Shown: in pieces, positions 34,753 to 43,936 of the stretch
Layout: every line of letters starts with the position of its first letter
How positions within the stretch are numbered: the stretch's first letter is position 1
Program-made: the position numbers and the translations under genes
Assembly (NCBI RefSeq): GCF_001681715.1
Contig: NZ_LNWY01000006.1
Span: 1 to 64,000, forward strand
Direction: 5' to 3'
Length of the DNA stretch: 64,000 nt
Origin: Tritonibacter mobilis
GTDB lineage: Bacteria > Pseudomonadota > Alphaproteobacteria > Rhodobacterales > Rhodobacteraceae
Notes under the pieces: generated by a model
The model's database searches: none
Seen by the model: the letters and a program-made list of their open reading frames with translations, nothing else
Told to the model about the DNA's origin: nothing

Positions 34753-36027
34753 ATGGCTTCGATTTACTCAGTTGCAGATTTCATCGATATGCTGCGCCGC
34801 CGCATGTGGTTGATCCTTGTGGTGACGATTCTGGGTTGTGTGGCCTCCGTGTGGATGGCGCTGCAGCAGCAACCGGTCTATTCGAGCACGGAAGTGATTC
34901 AGATCACCCGTCCCAAGATCGCGGGCGAATTGGCGCGGTCCACCGCCGACGGATCATCAGCGCGGCGCATCCAGTTGATTGAGCAGCGTTTGATGGCGCG
35001 TGGCACCATTCTTGAGATCGTGGATCAGCTCAACCTATTTGCAGATCGTCCGGGTTTGCTCGATTCTGAAATTGTCCCAATGATGCGGACTTCGGTGTCG
35101 TTGATGGGGACCGCAGCCGTGCGAGAAGGGTCTTCGGATGATGGGGCGATTTCGGTGCTGACGATCACCGCCAATATGCCCACGCGAGAACAGGCTCAGG
35201 CGGTTGCGCGGGAATTTTCCAAGCGTACGATTGCCTTGAGCCAGAGCACGCGGCTGGATCAAGCGCGCGAGACGTTGCTGTTCTTTGACCAAAAAGAAAA
35301 GGCTTTGGTGCGCGACATCTCGGCTCTTGAGGAAGAAATTGCCAATTTCCGCTACCAGAATGAGGTGACTCTGCCCGGCGCCATCGAGATGCGCGGGGCC
35401 GAGATCGCCGCCATCAATGAGAGCTTGCTCGAACTTGCGCGGCAAGAAATCGAATTGCGCAAGGGTGCAGAAGAGGCTGAGGCGACCCAGCGTGAAGCCT
35501 ATGCACGCCGCGTTCGTGAGGAGTTTGAAAGCCAGTTAGAGACGCTTACGGCGCAACGTCAATTGTTGCTGGACCGACGCGCGGAGTTGGAAGCCTCGCT
35601 TGAGTTGACGCCCGAGGTCGATCGCCAATTGGCAAGCTATGAGCGGCGGCATCGACAGATGCAGTCTGAACTCGAAGTGATCACGGCGCGCCGTGCAGAA
35701 GCGGAAGTGGGCTTTCGCCTGGAGACTGCAAGTCAGGGTGAACGCCTGACGGTGATCGAGCCTGCTCCTCTGCCAGATTATGCCATGGGGGGCGGTCGCA
35801 AGGCTCTGGCAATCAAGGGCGGGCTTGCGAGCTTTGTGCTAGGGGTTCTTGCGGCCTTTGCGCTGGATTTACGTCATCCTGTTTTGCGGACCAGCGGACA
35901 AATGAAACGTGAAACGGGCTTGTCGCCTGTGGTCACAATTCCGGTTCTGACCCCGCGCAAAAAGGGGCTGTTTGGGCGCCTGTTTGGGGGCGGAGCGCGT
36001 CCGACAACTGGCGAAATGCACGGTTAA
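34753..36027 (+). CDS. Wzz/GumC-type polysaccharide co-polymerase
   Basis: An inner-membrane chain-length regulator and export partner, 424 aa. Membrane helices lie at about 18-37 and 355-377, bracketing a large periplasmic part. This contains a long predicted coiled coil (about 165-315, rich in Glu, Arg, Ala and Leu). The C-terminal helix is preceded by VIEPAPLPDYAMGG, a typical proline-rich motif of this family. No kinase domain is fused, so it pairs with the preceding CpsD-like protein. ATG 34753 (MASIYS) is preferred; an in-frame ATG at 34696 would overlap the upstream gene. Confidence 0.91.
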   Translation: MASIYSVADFIDMLRRRMWLILVVTILGCVASVWMALQQQPVYSSTEVIQITRPKIAGELARSTADGSSARRIQLIEQRLMARGTILEIVDQLNLFADRPGLLDSEIVPMMRTSVSLMGTAAVREGSSDDGAISVLTITANMPTREQAQAVAREFSKRTIALSQSTRLDQARETLLFFDQKEKALVRDISALEEEIANFRYQNEVTLPGAIEMRGAEIAAINESLLELARQEIELRKGAEEAEATQREAYARRVREEFESQLETLTAQRQLLLDRRAELEASLELTPEVDRQLASYERRHRQMQSELEVITARRAEAEVGFRLETASQGERLTVIEPAPLPDYAMGGGRKALAIKGGLASFVLGVLAAFALDLRHPVLRTSGQMKRETGLSPVVTIPVLTPRKKGLFGRLFGGGARPTTGEMHG

Positions 36028-36102
36028 AGTCCCGTCCCTGATTACCTGAAGCAGAAGACAGGAAGGGCGCGGCGCATCATTCAGCGTCTTACATCTTGCC
36101 GA

Positions 36103-37455
36103 TCACATCAGCCCTAAACTGCTGCTGATTTTGGGCCAGTGATACCACAACGCACCGCCGCATAAGATCGCACTTGCCGCCAGAAAAACCAGATCATGTC
36201 TTGGGTCTTCGGCGCGGTAAGGTCGCGTCTGCCGCATGAGTGTCGGATAAGATAGAAAAACCGCAAGCCCCATGGCGGCGATACCTCCAACCAGTCCGAA
36301 GTTCGCCACCCCGGCTAGAAACAGCGCCGTTTGCACAAATGCGCGAGTCGCAGTGTAGAAAAAGAACCCTTTGGTGTTGCCCGCCGCCAATGAGGCGCGA
36401 TCATAGGTTAATACAATGATTGAGGGGGCCAGACTGCTTGCCAGCAGGACAATGACCGGTCCTGCAGAGGCGTAGCGGTGATCATAGAGCAGGTCCACGA
36501 GCCATGGGCCGATCCATGCCATAAGCCATAGGATCGACAAGATCCCTCCGGTGAGCGCGTAGCGCAATTGACGTTGCTTGCGCCGGTTTTCGTCGCTGTG
36601 CAGGGCAGGTTTGTCGCGATAAACTGGTATCATCAGGCGCTGGTTGACGTCTTGCCCCAGTTGCACTGGGAAATTCGCCAGAAAAAATGCGATGTTGTAG
36701 ATCCCCATCGCTTCGAGCGAGAGATATTTACCAAGGATCGCCCGATCACCCTGCGTGGTCAAAAAGAAACATGCGGTAGAGAGAAAAATCCATTTGCCCA
36801 TGCCGATCAATTCATGGGTGGCTGCCGGCTCCCAACGCAGGGCGTTACGCCGCCCCGGCAAGGCCCAATGGGCAAGCGCCAGTTTGGCAGCTTCTTGCAG
36901 CACGCTGCCGATGGCAAGCGCGATGACGGATTGAGTCCAGATAGCGAGAGTGACCATGCTGACGATCCCGCAAACCTGCGCCATCAGGTTGATTGCGGTG
37001 ACGCGCCCAACCAGTAGGTGACGATAGGCGGTCTCCACCCGCGTCGGCTGAAGCCCCTGAATGACCAGACTGAACCCGGCAAGAGGCAGGCAGTAAGCCA
37101 ATTCGGGGGCGTCATAAAATGTGGCGGCGGGCAGAGCGAGCGCACAGGTCAAAAGCCACAACAAGCCGCCTCGGATGATTTGAACAGTCCAGGCAGAGTC
37201 GAGAAAGTCCGGCTCATCTCCTCGCGGATTTTGGGCAATGGCATTGGAGATGCCCATATCCGAAAACAGCGATAGGCCGATGATAATGACTGTGACCAAT
37301 GCCATCAGCCCGAAGGCTTCGGGAAAAAGGATGCGGGTCAGCAGCAGGTTTGACCCCAGCCGCAAGATTTGCCCGGTGCCAAATCCGAGAATAATCCAAG
37401 AGGTAGAGCGTACGACGCGCGCCATGAGGCTCTGATCGTTGATCGCAAGTTTCAT
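36103..37455 (-). CDS. Wzx-type oligosaccharide flippase (MOP superfamily)
   Basis: A polytopic membrane protein of 450 aa, about 12 hydrophobic segments, expected to flip undecaprenyl-linked repeat units across the inner membrane. The N-terminus LGFGTGQILRLGSNLLLTRILFPEAFGLM is typical of the polysaccharide_synt/MATE-like flippases, and the Arg-rich loop QPTRVETAYRHLLVGR is conserved in the family. It is convergent with the Wzz gene and divergent from the GT4 gene at 37665 across 209 bp, so this strand block is transcribed on its own. Confidence 0.92.
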   Translation of the reverse strand: MKLAINDQSLMARVVRSTSWIILGFGTGQILRLGSNLLLTRILFPEAFGLMALVTVIIIGLSLFSDMGISNAIAQNPRGDEPDFLDSAWTVQIIRGGLLWLLTCALALPAATFYDAPELAYCLPLAGFSLVIQGLQPTRVETAYRHLLVGRVTAINLMAQVCGIVSMVTLAIWTQSVIALAIGSVLQEAAKLALAHWALPGRRNALRWEPAATHELIGMGKWIFLSTACFFLTTQGDRAILGKYLSLEAMGIYNIAFFLANFPVQLGQDVNQRLMIPVYRDKPALHSDENRRKQRQLRYALTGGILSILWLMAWIGPWLVDLLYDHRYASAGPVIVLLASSLAPSIIVLTYDRASLAAGNTKGFFFYTATRAFVQTALFLAGVANFGLVGGIAAMGLAVFLSYPTLMRQTRPYRAEDPRHDLVFLAASAILCGGALWYHWPKISSSLGLM

Positions 37456-37664
37456 TGAAGTCCAGATCGCGCCGTTTCAGATCAGCCGCAGGCTATGGCC
37501 GCACTGCAGCAAGGTCAATCACAGCACGGGCTCAAGCGTGCCGATGGTGACCTTTTGGACCAAATTCCTCTCCATTAGAGAGTAGATGCGCTGTGGTTGA
37601 TACTGGGCAAAACTCTGTGATCCCGCTAGGTTGCAAGCCGGACCGCAGGAAGGGATGAACCGGC

Positions 37665-38879
37665 GTGAAGATTGCATATGTGCTGAATACTTATCCGCAA
37701 CCCTCGCAGAGTTTCATCCGCCGCGAAATCCAAGCGTTGGAACGGCGCGGTGTTGATGTGCTGCGACTGCCGATGCGCCCCTCAGAACAGCGGCTTGTTG
37801 ATCCCGGTGATCAGACCGAGTCAGAGTGCTGTCACTATGTTTTGGCGGCAGGAGCGGCGCGTTTCGCGTTGGCGTTTTTGGTCTGCGTTGTCCGCGCGCC
37901 GCATCGCGGCTGGCGTACCTTCTGGCTGGCGATGCGGTTGGGTGGCGCAAATGCAGCGCGTCTGCGGCATCTGATCTACCTGATGGAAGCCGCCTATGTG
38001 GCGCGCGTCACCCGGCGCGAAAACTGCCAGCATATCCACGCGCATTTTGGCACCAATGCGGCTACGGTTGCCTTATTGGCAGAGGCTTTGGGCGCTCCGG
38101 GATATAGTTTTACGACCCACGGACCAGAAGAATTTGATGCCCCGCATACATTGTCGTTGGGGCAGAAGGTGGATCGCGCCCGATTTGCCGTTGCGATATC
38201 GAGTTTTGGCCGCAGTCAGCTGAGCCGCTGGGCGTCTTTTGGGTCCTGGGCACGGATCAAGGTTGTGCATTGCGGCATTGAGCCTGCGCGCTTTGCCGAG
38301 CCGCGAGCGGTGCCGCAAGGGCCTCTGCGTCTGGTGGCCATAGGGCGCTTTGTTGAGCAAAAGGGACTGATGGTTCTGATCCACGCGCTTGCAGATGCGG
38401 TCAGGGATGTACCGGATATTCATGTCTCTTTGGTTGGGGACGGCGAGATGCGTGCGGATCTTGAGGCGGCAATCGCAGCGCATGGATTGAGTGAGAATGT
38501 CACGCTGACCGGCTGGCTGTCAGAGGCGGGCGTTCGCGATGAACTGGCCAATGCGCATGCTCTGGTGATCCCTTCGTTTGCCGAAGGGTTGCCGATGGTT
38601 GTTATGGAGGCCATGGCTTCGGGCCGTCCGGTATTGGCGACATATGTCGCGGGCACGCCGGAGCTGGTGGTGCCAGAAGAGACAGGCTGGATGGTGCCTG
38701 CAGGTGATGTGCAGGCGCTGGCGGATCTCATGGTGCGGGTCGCCGCGGTGCCGCAGGCCCGGCTGACTCAGATGGGCCAACAGGCGCGTGAGAGAGTGCT
38801 GGAGCGCCACGACATAGATCAGGAGGCCGAAAAGCTCGCAGGCCATTTCGCCGAAGCAATCGCTGCAGGCGAGCGCTGA
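37665..38879 (+). CDS. Glycosyltransferase family 4
   Basis: A retaining GT-B glycosyltransferase of 404 aa, cytoplasmic face. The N-terminal domain begins IAYVLNTYPQPSQSFIRREI, a familiar opening of EPS GT4 enzymes. The C-terminal donor domain has IGRFVEQKGL, LVGDGEMR and the E-x7-E motif region FAEGLPMVVMEAMASGRPVLAT. Translation starts at GTG 37665 behind AGGAAGGG. It is alone on the plus strand, convergent with the GT2 at 38891 with only 11 bases between. The sugar is unknown. Confidence 0.94.
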   Translation: MKIAYVLNTYPQPSQSFIRREIQALERRGVDVLRLPMRPSEQRLVDPGDQTESECCHYVLAAGAARFALAFLVCVVRAPHRGWRTFWLAMRLGGANAARLRHLIYLMEAAYVARVTRRENCQHIHAHFGTNAATVALLAEALGAPGYSFTTHGPEEFDAPHTLSLGQKVDRARFAVAISSFGRSQLSRWASFGSWARIKVVHCGIEPARFAEPRAVPQGPLRLVAIGRFVEQKGLMVLIHALADAVRDVPDIHVSLVGDGEMRADLEAAIAAHGLSENVTLTGWLSEAGVRDELANAHALVIPSFAEGLPMVVMEAMASGRPVLATYVAGTPELVVPEETGWMVPAGDVQALADLMVRVAAVPQARLTQMGQQARERVLERHDIDQEAEKLAGHFAEAIAAGER

Positions 38880-38890
38880 AGGGGAGGCGA

Positions 38891-39733
38891 TCAGCGTCCC
38901 CGTGCCCAGACGACGTTGGAAGAGAACAGTCGCGTCTTTACCGCCAGTGAAACAGCGACGTAGACTGCCGCGCCAATGGGGTTATTGAGCGCGATCCGGG
39001 CCATAGCACGCATGCCAGATGGGCGCGGGTCATCGTTTTGCAACAACTGTGGGAAAAGCGTTTTGATCTCAGCGACGCCGCGATCTTGCCGTCTGCGCAC
39101 CCGGACCAAGTTGCGAAACCCCTCCACCATGGGCCAGTGATAGCGACCGGGTAGGCGGATACGTTCCTCTGGTGAGAAATGCAGCCGCGCATAGGTGTCG
39201 TCAGAGATAATTGCAGGCCACTGACCCCAGCGCTCTCGGCCTGCGCGTGTCATGGCAAAGATCCCAAATCCCGGCGCACCTTTACGAACAAACGGCAGAC
39301 GGACCCATGCGCTCGCATAGGCGCGGGTGAACGCGTTTCGTGCGGGAGTGACGCAGGGGCTGCCGCTCGCATAAAGCGCGCGCTCGGGGCAGAGCGCGTG
39401 GGCGATTTGCGACAGCAATTCCGGCTCGACCTGCACATCCGCATCCAGATAAACCAGTATGTCACCGTTCGCAGCCTTATCGCCCTCGGTGAGCGCGGCG
39501 AGCTTGCCGCCTTCTGCGCGCTCCAGGACTCTCATCTCCCAACCATCTGGAACGGATACACTGCGGGCGCGCGCCACTGTGTCATCTGTGCAGCCATTGG
39601 CCAGCACCAGTACCTCGATCCCGTGCCCGCTGATGGCTGAGGCATAGAGCGCGGTCAGGCAGCCCGTGATATAGTCGGCTTCGTTATGGGCCGGGATGAG
39701 AACCGAGATCCTGCGCGGAGGGGAGCCTGTCAC
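38891..39733 (-). CDS. Glycosyltransferase family 2 (last gene of the PKS-NRPS operon)
   Basis: An inverting GT-A glycosyltransferase, 280 aa. The nucleotide-sugar site opens with VLIPAHNEADYI, and the metal motif is DADVQ (in VYLDADVQVEP, about residues 94-104). A C-terminal hydrophobic stretch (NPIGAAVYVAVSLAV) may anchor it to the membrane. Its start overlaps the stop of the SGNH-GH gene by four bases (ATGA), making it the seventh and last gene of the translationally coupled operon. It may glycosylate the PKS-NRPS product or the polysaccharide repeat unit. Confidence 0.92.
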   Translation of the reverse strand: MTGSPPRRISVLIPAHNEADYITGCLTALYASAISGHGIEVLVLANGCTDDTVARARSVSVPDGWEMRVLERAEGGKLAALTEGDKAANGDILVYLDADVQVEPELLSQIAHALCPERALYASGSPCVTPARNAFTRAYASAWVRLPFVRKGAPGFGIFAMTRAGRERWGQWPAIISDDTYARLHFSPEERIRLPGRYHWPMVEGFRNLVRVRRRQDRGVAEIKTLFPQLLQNDDPRPSGMRAMARIALNNPIGAAVYVAVSLAVKTRLFSSNVVWARGR

Positions 39734-42267
39734 CGAGCGGCCTCCAGCACATCCCAGCGCGGGTTGTCATCCGACAAGGTCCGGAGCGCCCCCCAGCTGC
39801 CCCAACGCCCGGGCACGGATACATCGGAATAGGCACCAAACAGCGTGCCACCAATGTCGGGCCAAGTGTTCAGGAGCTTGCGGTAAAGTTCCGCCATTTC
39901 TGGCGTGTAATTCAGGTAGGTAAAAAACGCGGTGAGGTCGTCATCATCGACCGATGCGCCATGGCCGACCACATGGGTTCCGCCCTCGTACATAATCAGT
40001 TCAAGCTCGTGTTTTTGCGCAACCTCCGCGTGGTACGGCAGCACACGGGTCAACAGGTCGTTCAGTGATCCTTCTTGAGATCCGGTGTTTAGCCCATCCT
40101 GCAACTCCACTGCAGCCTGCGCTGCGGCCACGTCAAAGCGGTGATCGCGGATGTAATCGCTTGCGGCGTCGCCACTCAGTCCCTGCGCGGAGGCCGCAGC
40201 GCGCGCGCGATCCTGACTGTCGGCAATCCATGCCCGAACCATTGGGGCCTGCTCCTGCATACCAAGGGACGCGCCAAAATAGCCGGTCACGGCATAAGCA
40301 TCAAAGCTGCGATAGGGCGCTTCACGACCCGCTTGTGCTGCGGTCCAAAGCGGTGCGTTCAGGATTTGCTCTTCGAGACCGAGCCACCCGGTCTGGGTCG
40401 AAATCACCCGCACCAGTCGATCCGATAGGTCAGTTTGGCCCGCACCTTCCGAGAACACTTCTGTCCAGATGCCTGCAACCTCGGCAGCGCGTCCGCCGTA
40501 ATACTGAAGCCAGAGACCGTCCTTGCCCCAAGTCTCTCGTGCCTGTTTGTCGGCCCATTGTGCCTGCTGAAACTGCCAATTCCACACTTCATTGGAATAT
40601 TCGACGTATGTTTTCAGGTCTTCGTCCAGACCGTCGCGCACCAATGTCGCAAGGTTGCGCACATAGGTGTCGTCGGCCATATGCGGCAGGGTGAACCACG
40701 AATCTGCGCCAACGCGATTGGCAAGTGTCACCAGCACTTCGGCGGGTATACCATTGGTGGTCCATGTGTAATCGCTGTAACGCGGGCGGTCCTCCCAACC
40801 GATCTGTTTGGAGTTGTTGGTGTCCATCCAATCCATAAAACGCAGGGCGGCAAAGCCCTCAATCCGGTCAAGCCAATCAGGGTTGAACAGAGCGCCCTGA
40901 TCATAGGCTTGCAGGTCACGTTCGCGCACCACGGTGATATTGCGCACGTAATCTCCGGTGCCTTCGCGGTCGGTGCGCTGAATACGGATGTCCACAGCAC
41001 CGGGTCCGGGTTCAAAGTCAAAGGACACTTGATTGCGGCCGTATCGAACATTTTTCGCCCGGCCCCCGGTCTCGACGATGCCTTGTCCTTCAAACCGCAG
41101 CACATAGCGCCCGGAGAGGCTAGTCGCGCTTTCAGGCAAATCGTTCAGGATCACAGTTCCAATCGAGCCAAGCTCGGGCGGCAGGGCCAAGGGCCAGCCA
41201 TCCGGATCAAGGTATCCTGCGTCACGCAATTCGTCTTCGGTAACACCGCCCCAACGGCCGGGCAAATGACCGATCCAGGCGCGCGCGGTTTTGAAATGGT
41301 CAAGAAACGGCGCCTGCGGGCTCCAATCGCGCACAGAAGCCAGATTCATGGCAATCGGTTGCCTGCGCACATCTGGCCTGCCGGTCGGCAGCGAAGGGAC
41401 AGTAATATTGGCGTTAAGGATGGCAGGTGCCGGGTCCGCGGGCAGGTCCACCGGGTCTGGTGGCAAGGTCATACGTGCCTGTGACCCGCTGGCAGCGCCC
41501 GCAGCGATTTCCTGCAAGCGCTGGGCGAGTTCGGCAGAAGGGGCCTTATAGGCGGTGCCCCACTCGGTTTTCAGAACACGCGGCAACCCTTCGGGGGAGT
41601 TGCCAGTGAGCACCGCATATTGCACCAAAGCGAGATAATAAAATCCGATGTCATTGGGGTGAATATCGTCTGAGAACACGTCTCTGATATCCTGCAAACC
41701 CGGCACGGTGCCGGTCTGGATGGCATCGGCTAAACAGCCCAGAGCCTGTCCTGTCGGCAGCAAACGAATGTCTCCGCCGGTATTGGCGCGCACTTTGTCC
41801 ACAACACCCTGCCAGCGGGGCAGATCGTTGTCGAGCCTCTCGCGCCATGCCACATCGCCACCATTATCAAACGGCACTTCAACGCCGGTGCCGCTCAGCA
41901 GGCTATGCCAGCCTTCTTGCAGGTAAAGCGTCACATTGGGATTTGATTGAGCGGCGAGCGTGTAGAAGTTCTCGACAGAGCCTTCGGTGTCACTCCAGCG
42001 CAGATGATTGGCGAGCGGAATGGCCTCGGTGACGATCACCGCATCAACGGGTCCTTTGGCGAGACGTTCGCGGGCGTTGATGCCTTGGGCCTTGTCGGCG
42101 TGTTCCCAGTTGTACCGCAGGGGCGCGCCGTTGATCACCTGATACTCGACCACAGGCCGGTTGTCCTGCCCGGCTGCGAGCAACTGCTGTAACATGCGCG
42201 GATTTTCGGGACCGATCAGCGAATGACCGATCATGACAAGCGCCGTGAGGAGCGTTTCCGGTGTCAT
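39730..42267 (-). CDS. SGNH-like domain fused to a glycoside-hydrolase-like (clan A type) domain
   Basis: An 845-aa two-domain protein. Residues 1-255 form an SGNH-hydrolase-like domain: GHSL (Ser16) and the block V motif DDIHP (Asp200, His203). After a proline-rich linker (about 265-300), residues 300-845 look like a beta-sandwich plus TIM-barrel glycoside hydrolase: VEYSNEVWN places a candidate acid at Glu560 and IMYEGGT a candidate nucleophile at Glu761. I cannot assign a GH family. No signal peptide is evident, since GHSL begins only 13 residues from the start, unlike the paralogous gene just upstream. It overlaps both neighbours by four bases. Likely partners are an acyl or sugar group of the polysaccharide or the PKS product. 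Confidence 0.8.
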   Translation of the reverse strand: MTPETLLTALVMIGHSLIGPENPRMLQQLLAAGQDNRPVVEYQVINGAPLRYNWEHADKAQGINARERLAKGPVDAVIVTEAIPLANHLRWSDTEGSVENFYTLAAQSNPNVTLYLQEGWHSLLSGTGVEVPFDNGGDVAWRERLDNDLPRWQGVVDKVRANTGGDIRLLPTGQALGCLADAIQTGTVPGLQDIRDVFSDDIHPNDIGFYYLALVQYAVLTGNSPEGLPRVLKTEWGTAYKAPSAELAQRLQEIAAGAASGSQARMTLPPDPVDLPADPAPAILNANITVPSLPTGRPDVRRQPIAMNLASVRDWSPQAPFLDHFKTARAWIGHLPGRWGGVTEDELRDAGYLDPDGWPLALPPELGSIGTVILNDLPESATSLSGRYVLRFEGQGIVETGGRAKNVRYGRNQVSFDFEPGPGAVDIRIQRTDREGTGDYVRNITVVRERDLQAYDQGALFNPDWLDRIEGFAALRFMDWMDTNNSKQIGWEDRPRYSDYTWTTNGIPAEVLVTLANRVGADSWFTLPHMADDTYVRNLATLVRDGLDEDLKTYVEYSNEVWNWQFQQAQWADKQARETWGKDGLWLQYYGGRAAEVAGIWTEVFSEGAGQTDLSDRLVRVISTQTGWLGLEEQILNAPLWTAAQAGREAPYRSFDAYAVTGYFGASLGMQEQAPMVRAWIADSQDRARAAASAQGLSGDAASDYIRDHRFDVAAAQAAVELQDGLNTGSQEGSLNDLLTRVLPYHAEVAQKHELELIMYEGGTHVVGHGASVDDDDLTAFFTYLNYTPEMAELYRKLLNTWPDIGGTLFGAYSDVSVPGRWGSWGALRTLSDDNPRWDVLEAAR

Positions 42268-43229
42268 GTGACCTCCACTGCAGCGCTGGCAAGACCAGTG
42301 CGGGGCAGGGCGGTTACCACCTGCCAGACAAGGGATTGCAGGATGCCCGCGCCCTCTGCGTCAAGCGCGGTATAGGCGGTGCCATCTGAGAGTGTAACCT
42401 GATGTGGCAGACCCTCGGGACTGCGGTGATAGAGCACCGCGTAATGGGTCAACGCAACGATATAAGCACCAAGCGGGCTCAGGTGGATCTGATCCCTTGT
42501 CCCATCTGGCAGAAGATCAAACAACGCATTCCGGTCTGTAAGGCCCGGAATGCCTCCGGCCTCTGCCGCGCGGGTGATCGCCGCGAGCACCTGCCCGCCG
42601 GGGATCAGATACAGCGGTTGATCGTTTGCGGTGCGGTCATCCTTGGATGTGAGTTGCCCGAGCCAAAGCGCGTCCAGATCCTTGTCTATCCGAGCAAGCC
42701 AACCATCCGGATCATCGAGACGGTGCCATGTCTCATATAGATAGAGCCGCGCATTCGGGTTGCCTTTGCGGGCCAGATCAGCCCAAAGGTTTAGGTAATG
42801 CGCCGCGTTAAAATATTTAATCGCATCGCGCAACTCCACCATTTCGGTAAAGATAACAGCGTCATAGCCCAGCGTCGCCAAGGCGTCTTTGGGCGCGCGC
42901 CAGATTGGTGCCGCGTTGACTTTCTCGAAGTCGAGGATCGGTTCACCCTCTTCCCAATGCGCGCGCAGAGACGTGCCTGAGCCGCGTTGCACGTTGTAGC
43001 GATGACCCTCGCCCGCAAATTGCGCCAGCAGATACGGAATTTCTGCACCGACCAGTGAATGGCCGAGATGATATACTCTCAAGGGACCGCGTGGAGGGGG
43101 GAGGGTTGCGACCTCTCTGGGCGTGCTGTTGCGCTGCCCAAGGGCCCAAACTCCCAGAGCACCGACCGGCAATGCGGCGCAAGCCATGAGGATTGCGCGA
43201 CGGGGCAGGCGGCGGAGACGGTTCATCAT
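42264..43229 (-). CDS. Exported SGNH-hydrolase-like protein, paralogue of the fused SGNH domain
   Basis: A 321-aa protein with an N-terminal basic stretch and hydrophobic helix (RLPRRAILMACAALPVGALGVWAL), a Tat-like or uncleaved membrane anchor. The SGNH-like blocks are GHSLVG (about 56-61) and DQIHLSPLGAYI near residue 262-273. It shares with the next gene GHSL, YDAVIFTE versus VDAVIVTE, LYLYETWH versus LYLQEGWH, IPGGQVL versus LPTGQAL and HRSPEGLP versus GNSPEGLP, so the pair arose by duplication. SGNH relatives in EPS clusters are often O-acetyltransferases or esterases. It overlaps the PPTase and the next gene by four bases each. Confidence 0.82.
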   Translation of the reverse strand: MMNRLRRLPRRAILMACAALPVGALGVWALGQRNSTPREVATLPPPRGPLRVYHLGHSLVGAEIPYLLAQFAGEGHRYNVQRGSGTSLRAHWEEGEPILDFEKVNAAPIWRAPKDALATLGYDAVIFTEMVELRDAIKYFNAAHYLNLWADLARKGNPNARLYLYETWHRLDDPDGWLARIDKDLDALWLGQLTSKDDRTANDQPLYLIPGGQVLAAITRAAEAGGIPGLTDRNALFDLLPDGTRDQIHLSPLGAYIVALTHYAVLYHRSPEGLPHQVTLSDGTAYTALDAEGAGILQSLVWQVVTALPRTGLASAAVEVT

Positions 43230-43936
43230 GGGTGCAGCTCGCTTCTGGGGATCTCGACCGCTGTGATGATTACCTCAGAGCCGATGGCAAATCGACCCTT
43301 GAGGCTGTCGCCGCCTGAAAATGGAGGCTGATCAGAGGTGAAACATGCAGTGAAGCGGCCTGCGCTCATTTCGAAGGTGAGTTCCATACCGCTGAAACCA
43401 AAAAAGCGGCCAGAAATGGCGTATTGCGCCTTATAAGCGGCCTCTTTGGCTGAAAACAGCAGCTTGCCTGCTCGGCCGGGGTCTGGCTGCGCGGCCATCC
43501 AACCCTGTTCAGTGGCGTTTGCGATGCTGTCCCATAAGTCGCCAGAAAGAGGTGTGTCTTTCTCAATGTCAATACCGATACCAGCAAATGTCTCAGTCAT
43601 TGCGACGGCTGCCAACGCACAGCTGTCGCAATGAGAGATACTGCCCGTCAATCCTGCTGGCCAAAGAGGCGCGCGTTTCGGGCCAACAAGGATAGGCGCA
43701 GGCCGTAGATTCAACGCGCGCATCGCCTGATGGGCTGCGGCGCGACCGGCGGCAAACTCGCGGATGCGTTTCTCAACCGCATTGGGTGACAGGCAGGCGC
43801 TTTCCTCTGGCAAAGGTGCCGGGGGCGTTCTCAGAGGATCGCAGGATGCAATGGCGATTGCTTCCGACAGCAATGGGCGCAGCAAACGTCGCCGTGCTCC
43901 AGCAAGTTCTCTTGAAACGCTTGGGGCCTCTATCAT
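43226..43936 (-). CDS. 4'-phosphopantetheinyl transferase, EntD/Sfp type
   Basis: It converts apo carrier proteins to holo form using coenzyme A; 236 aa, cytosolic. The EntD-type motifs are in order: GRAAAHQAM (68-76), GLTGSISHC (94-102), GIGIDIEKD with the Mg-binding acidic pair, and FSAKEAAYKA. All catalytic residues I can identify are present. Its position between the NRPS and SGNH genes, overlapping both by four bases, strongly suggests it activates the ACP (Ser1805) of the PKS and the PCP (Ser1442) of the NRPS of this operon. Confidence 0.94.
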   Translation of the reverse strand: MIEAPSVSRELAGARRRLLRPLLSEAIAIASCDPLRTPPAPLPEESACLSPNAVEKRIREFAAGRAAAHQAMRALNLRPAPILVGPKRAPLWPAGLTGSISHCDSCALAAVAMTETFAGIGIDIEKDTPLSGDLWDSIANATEQGWMAAQPDPGRAGKLLFSAKEAAYKAQYAISGRFFGFSGMELTFEMSAGRFTACFTSDQPPFSGGDSLKGRFAIGSEVIITAVEIPRSELHP

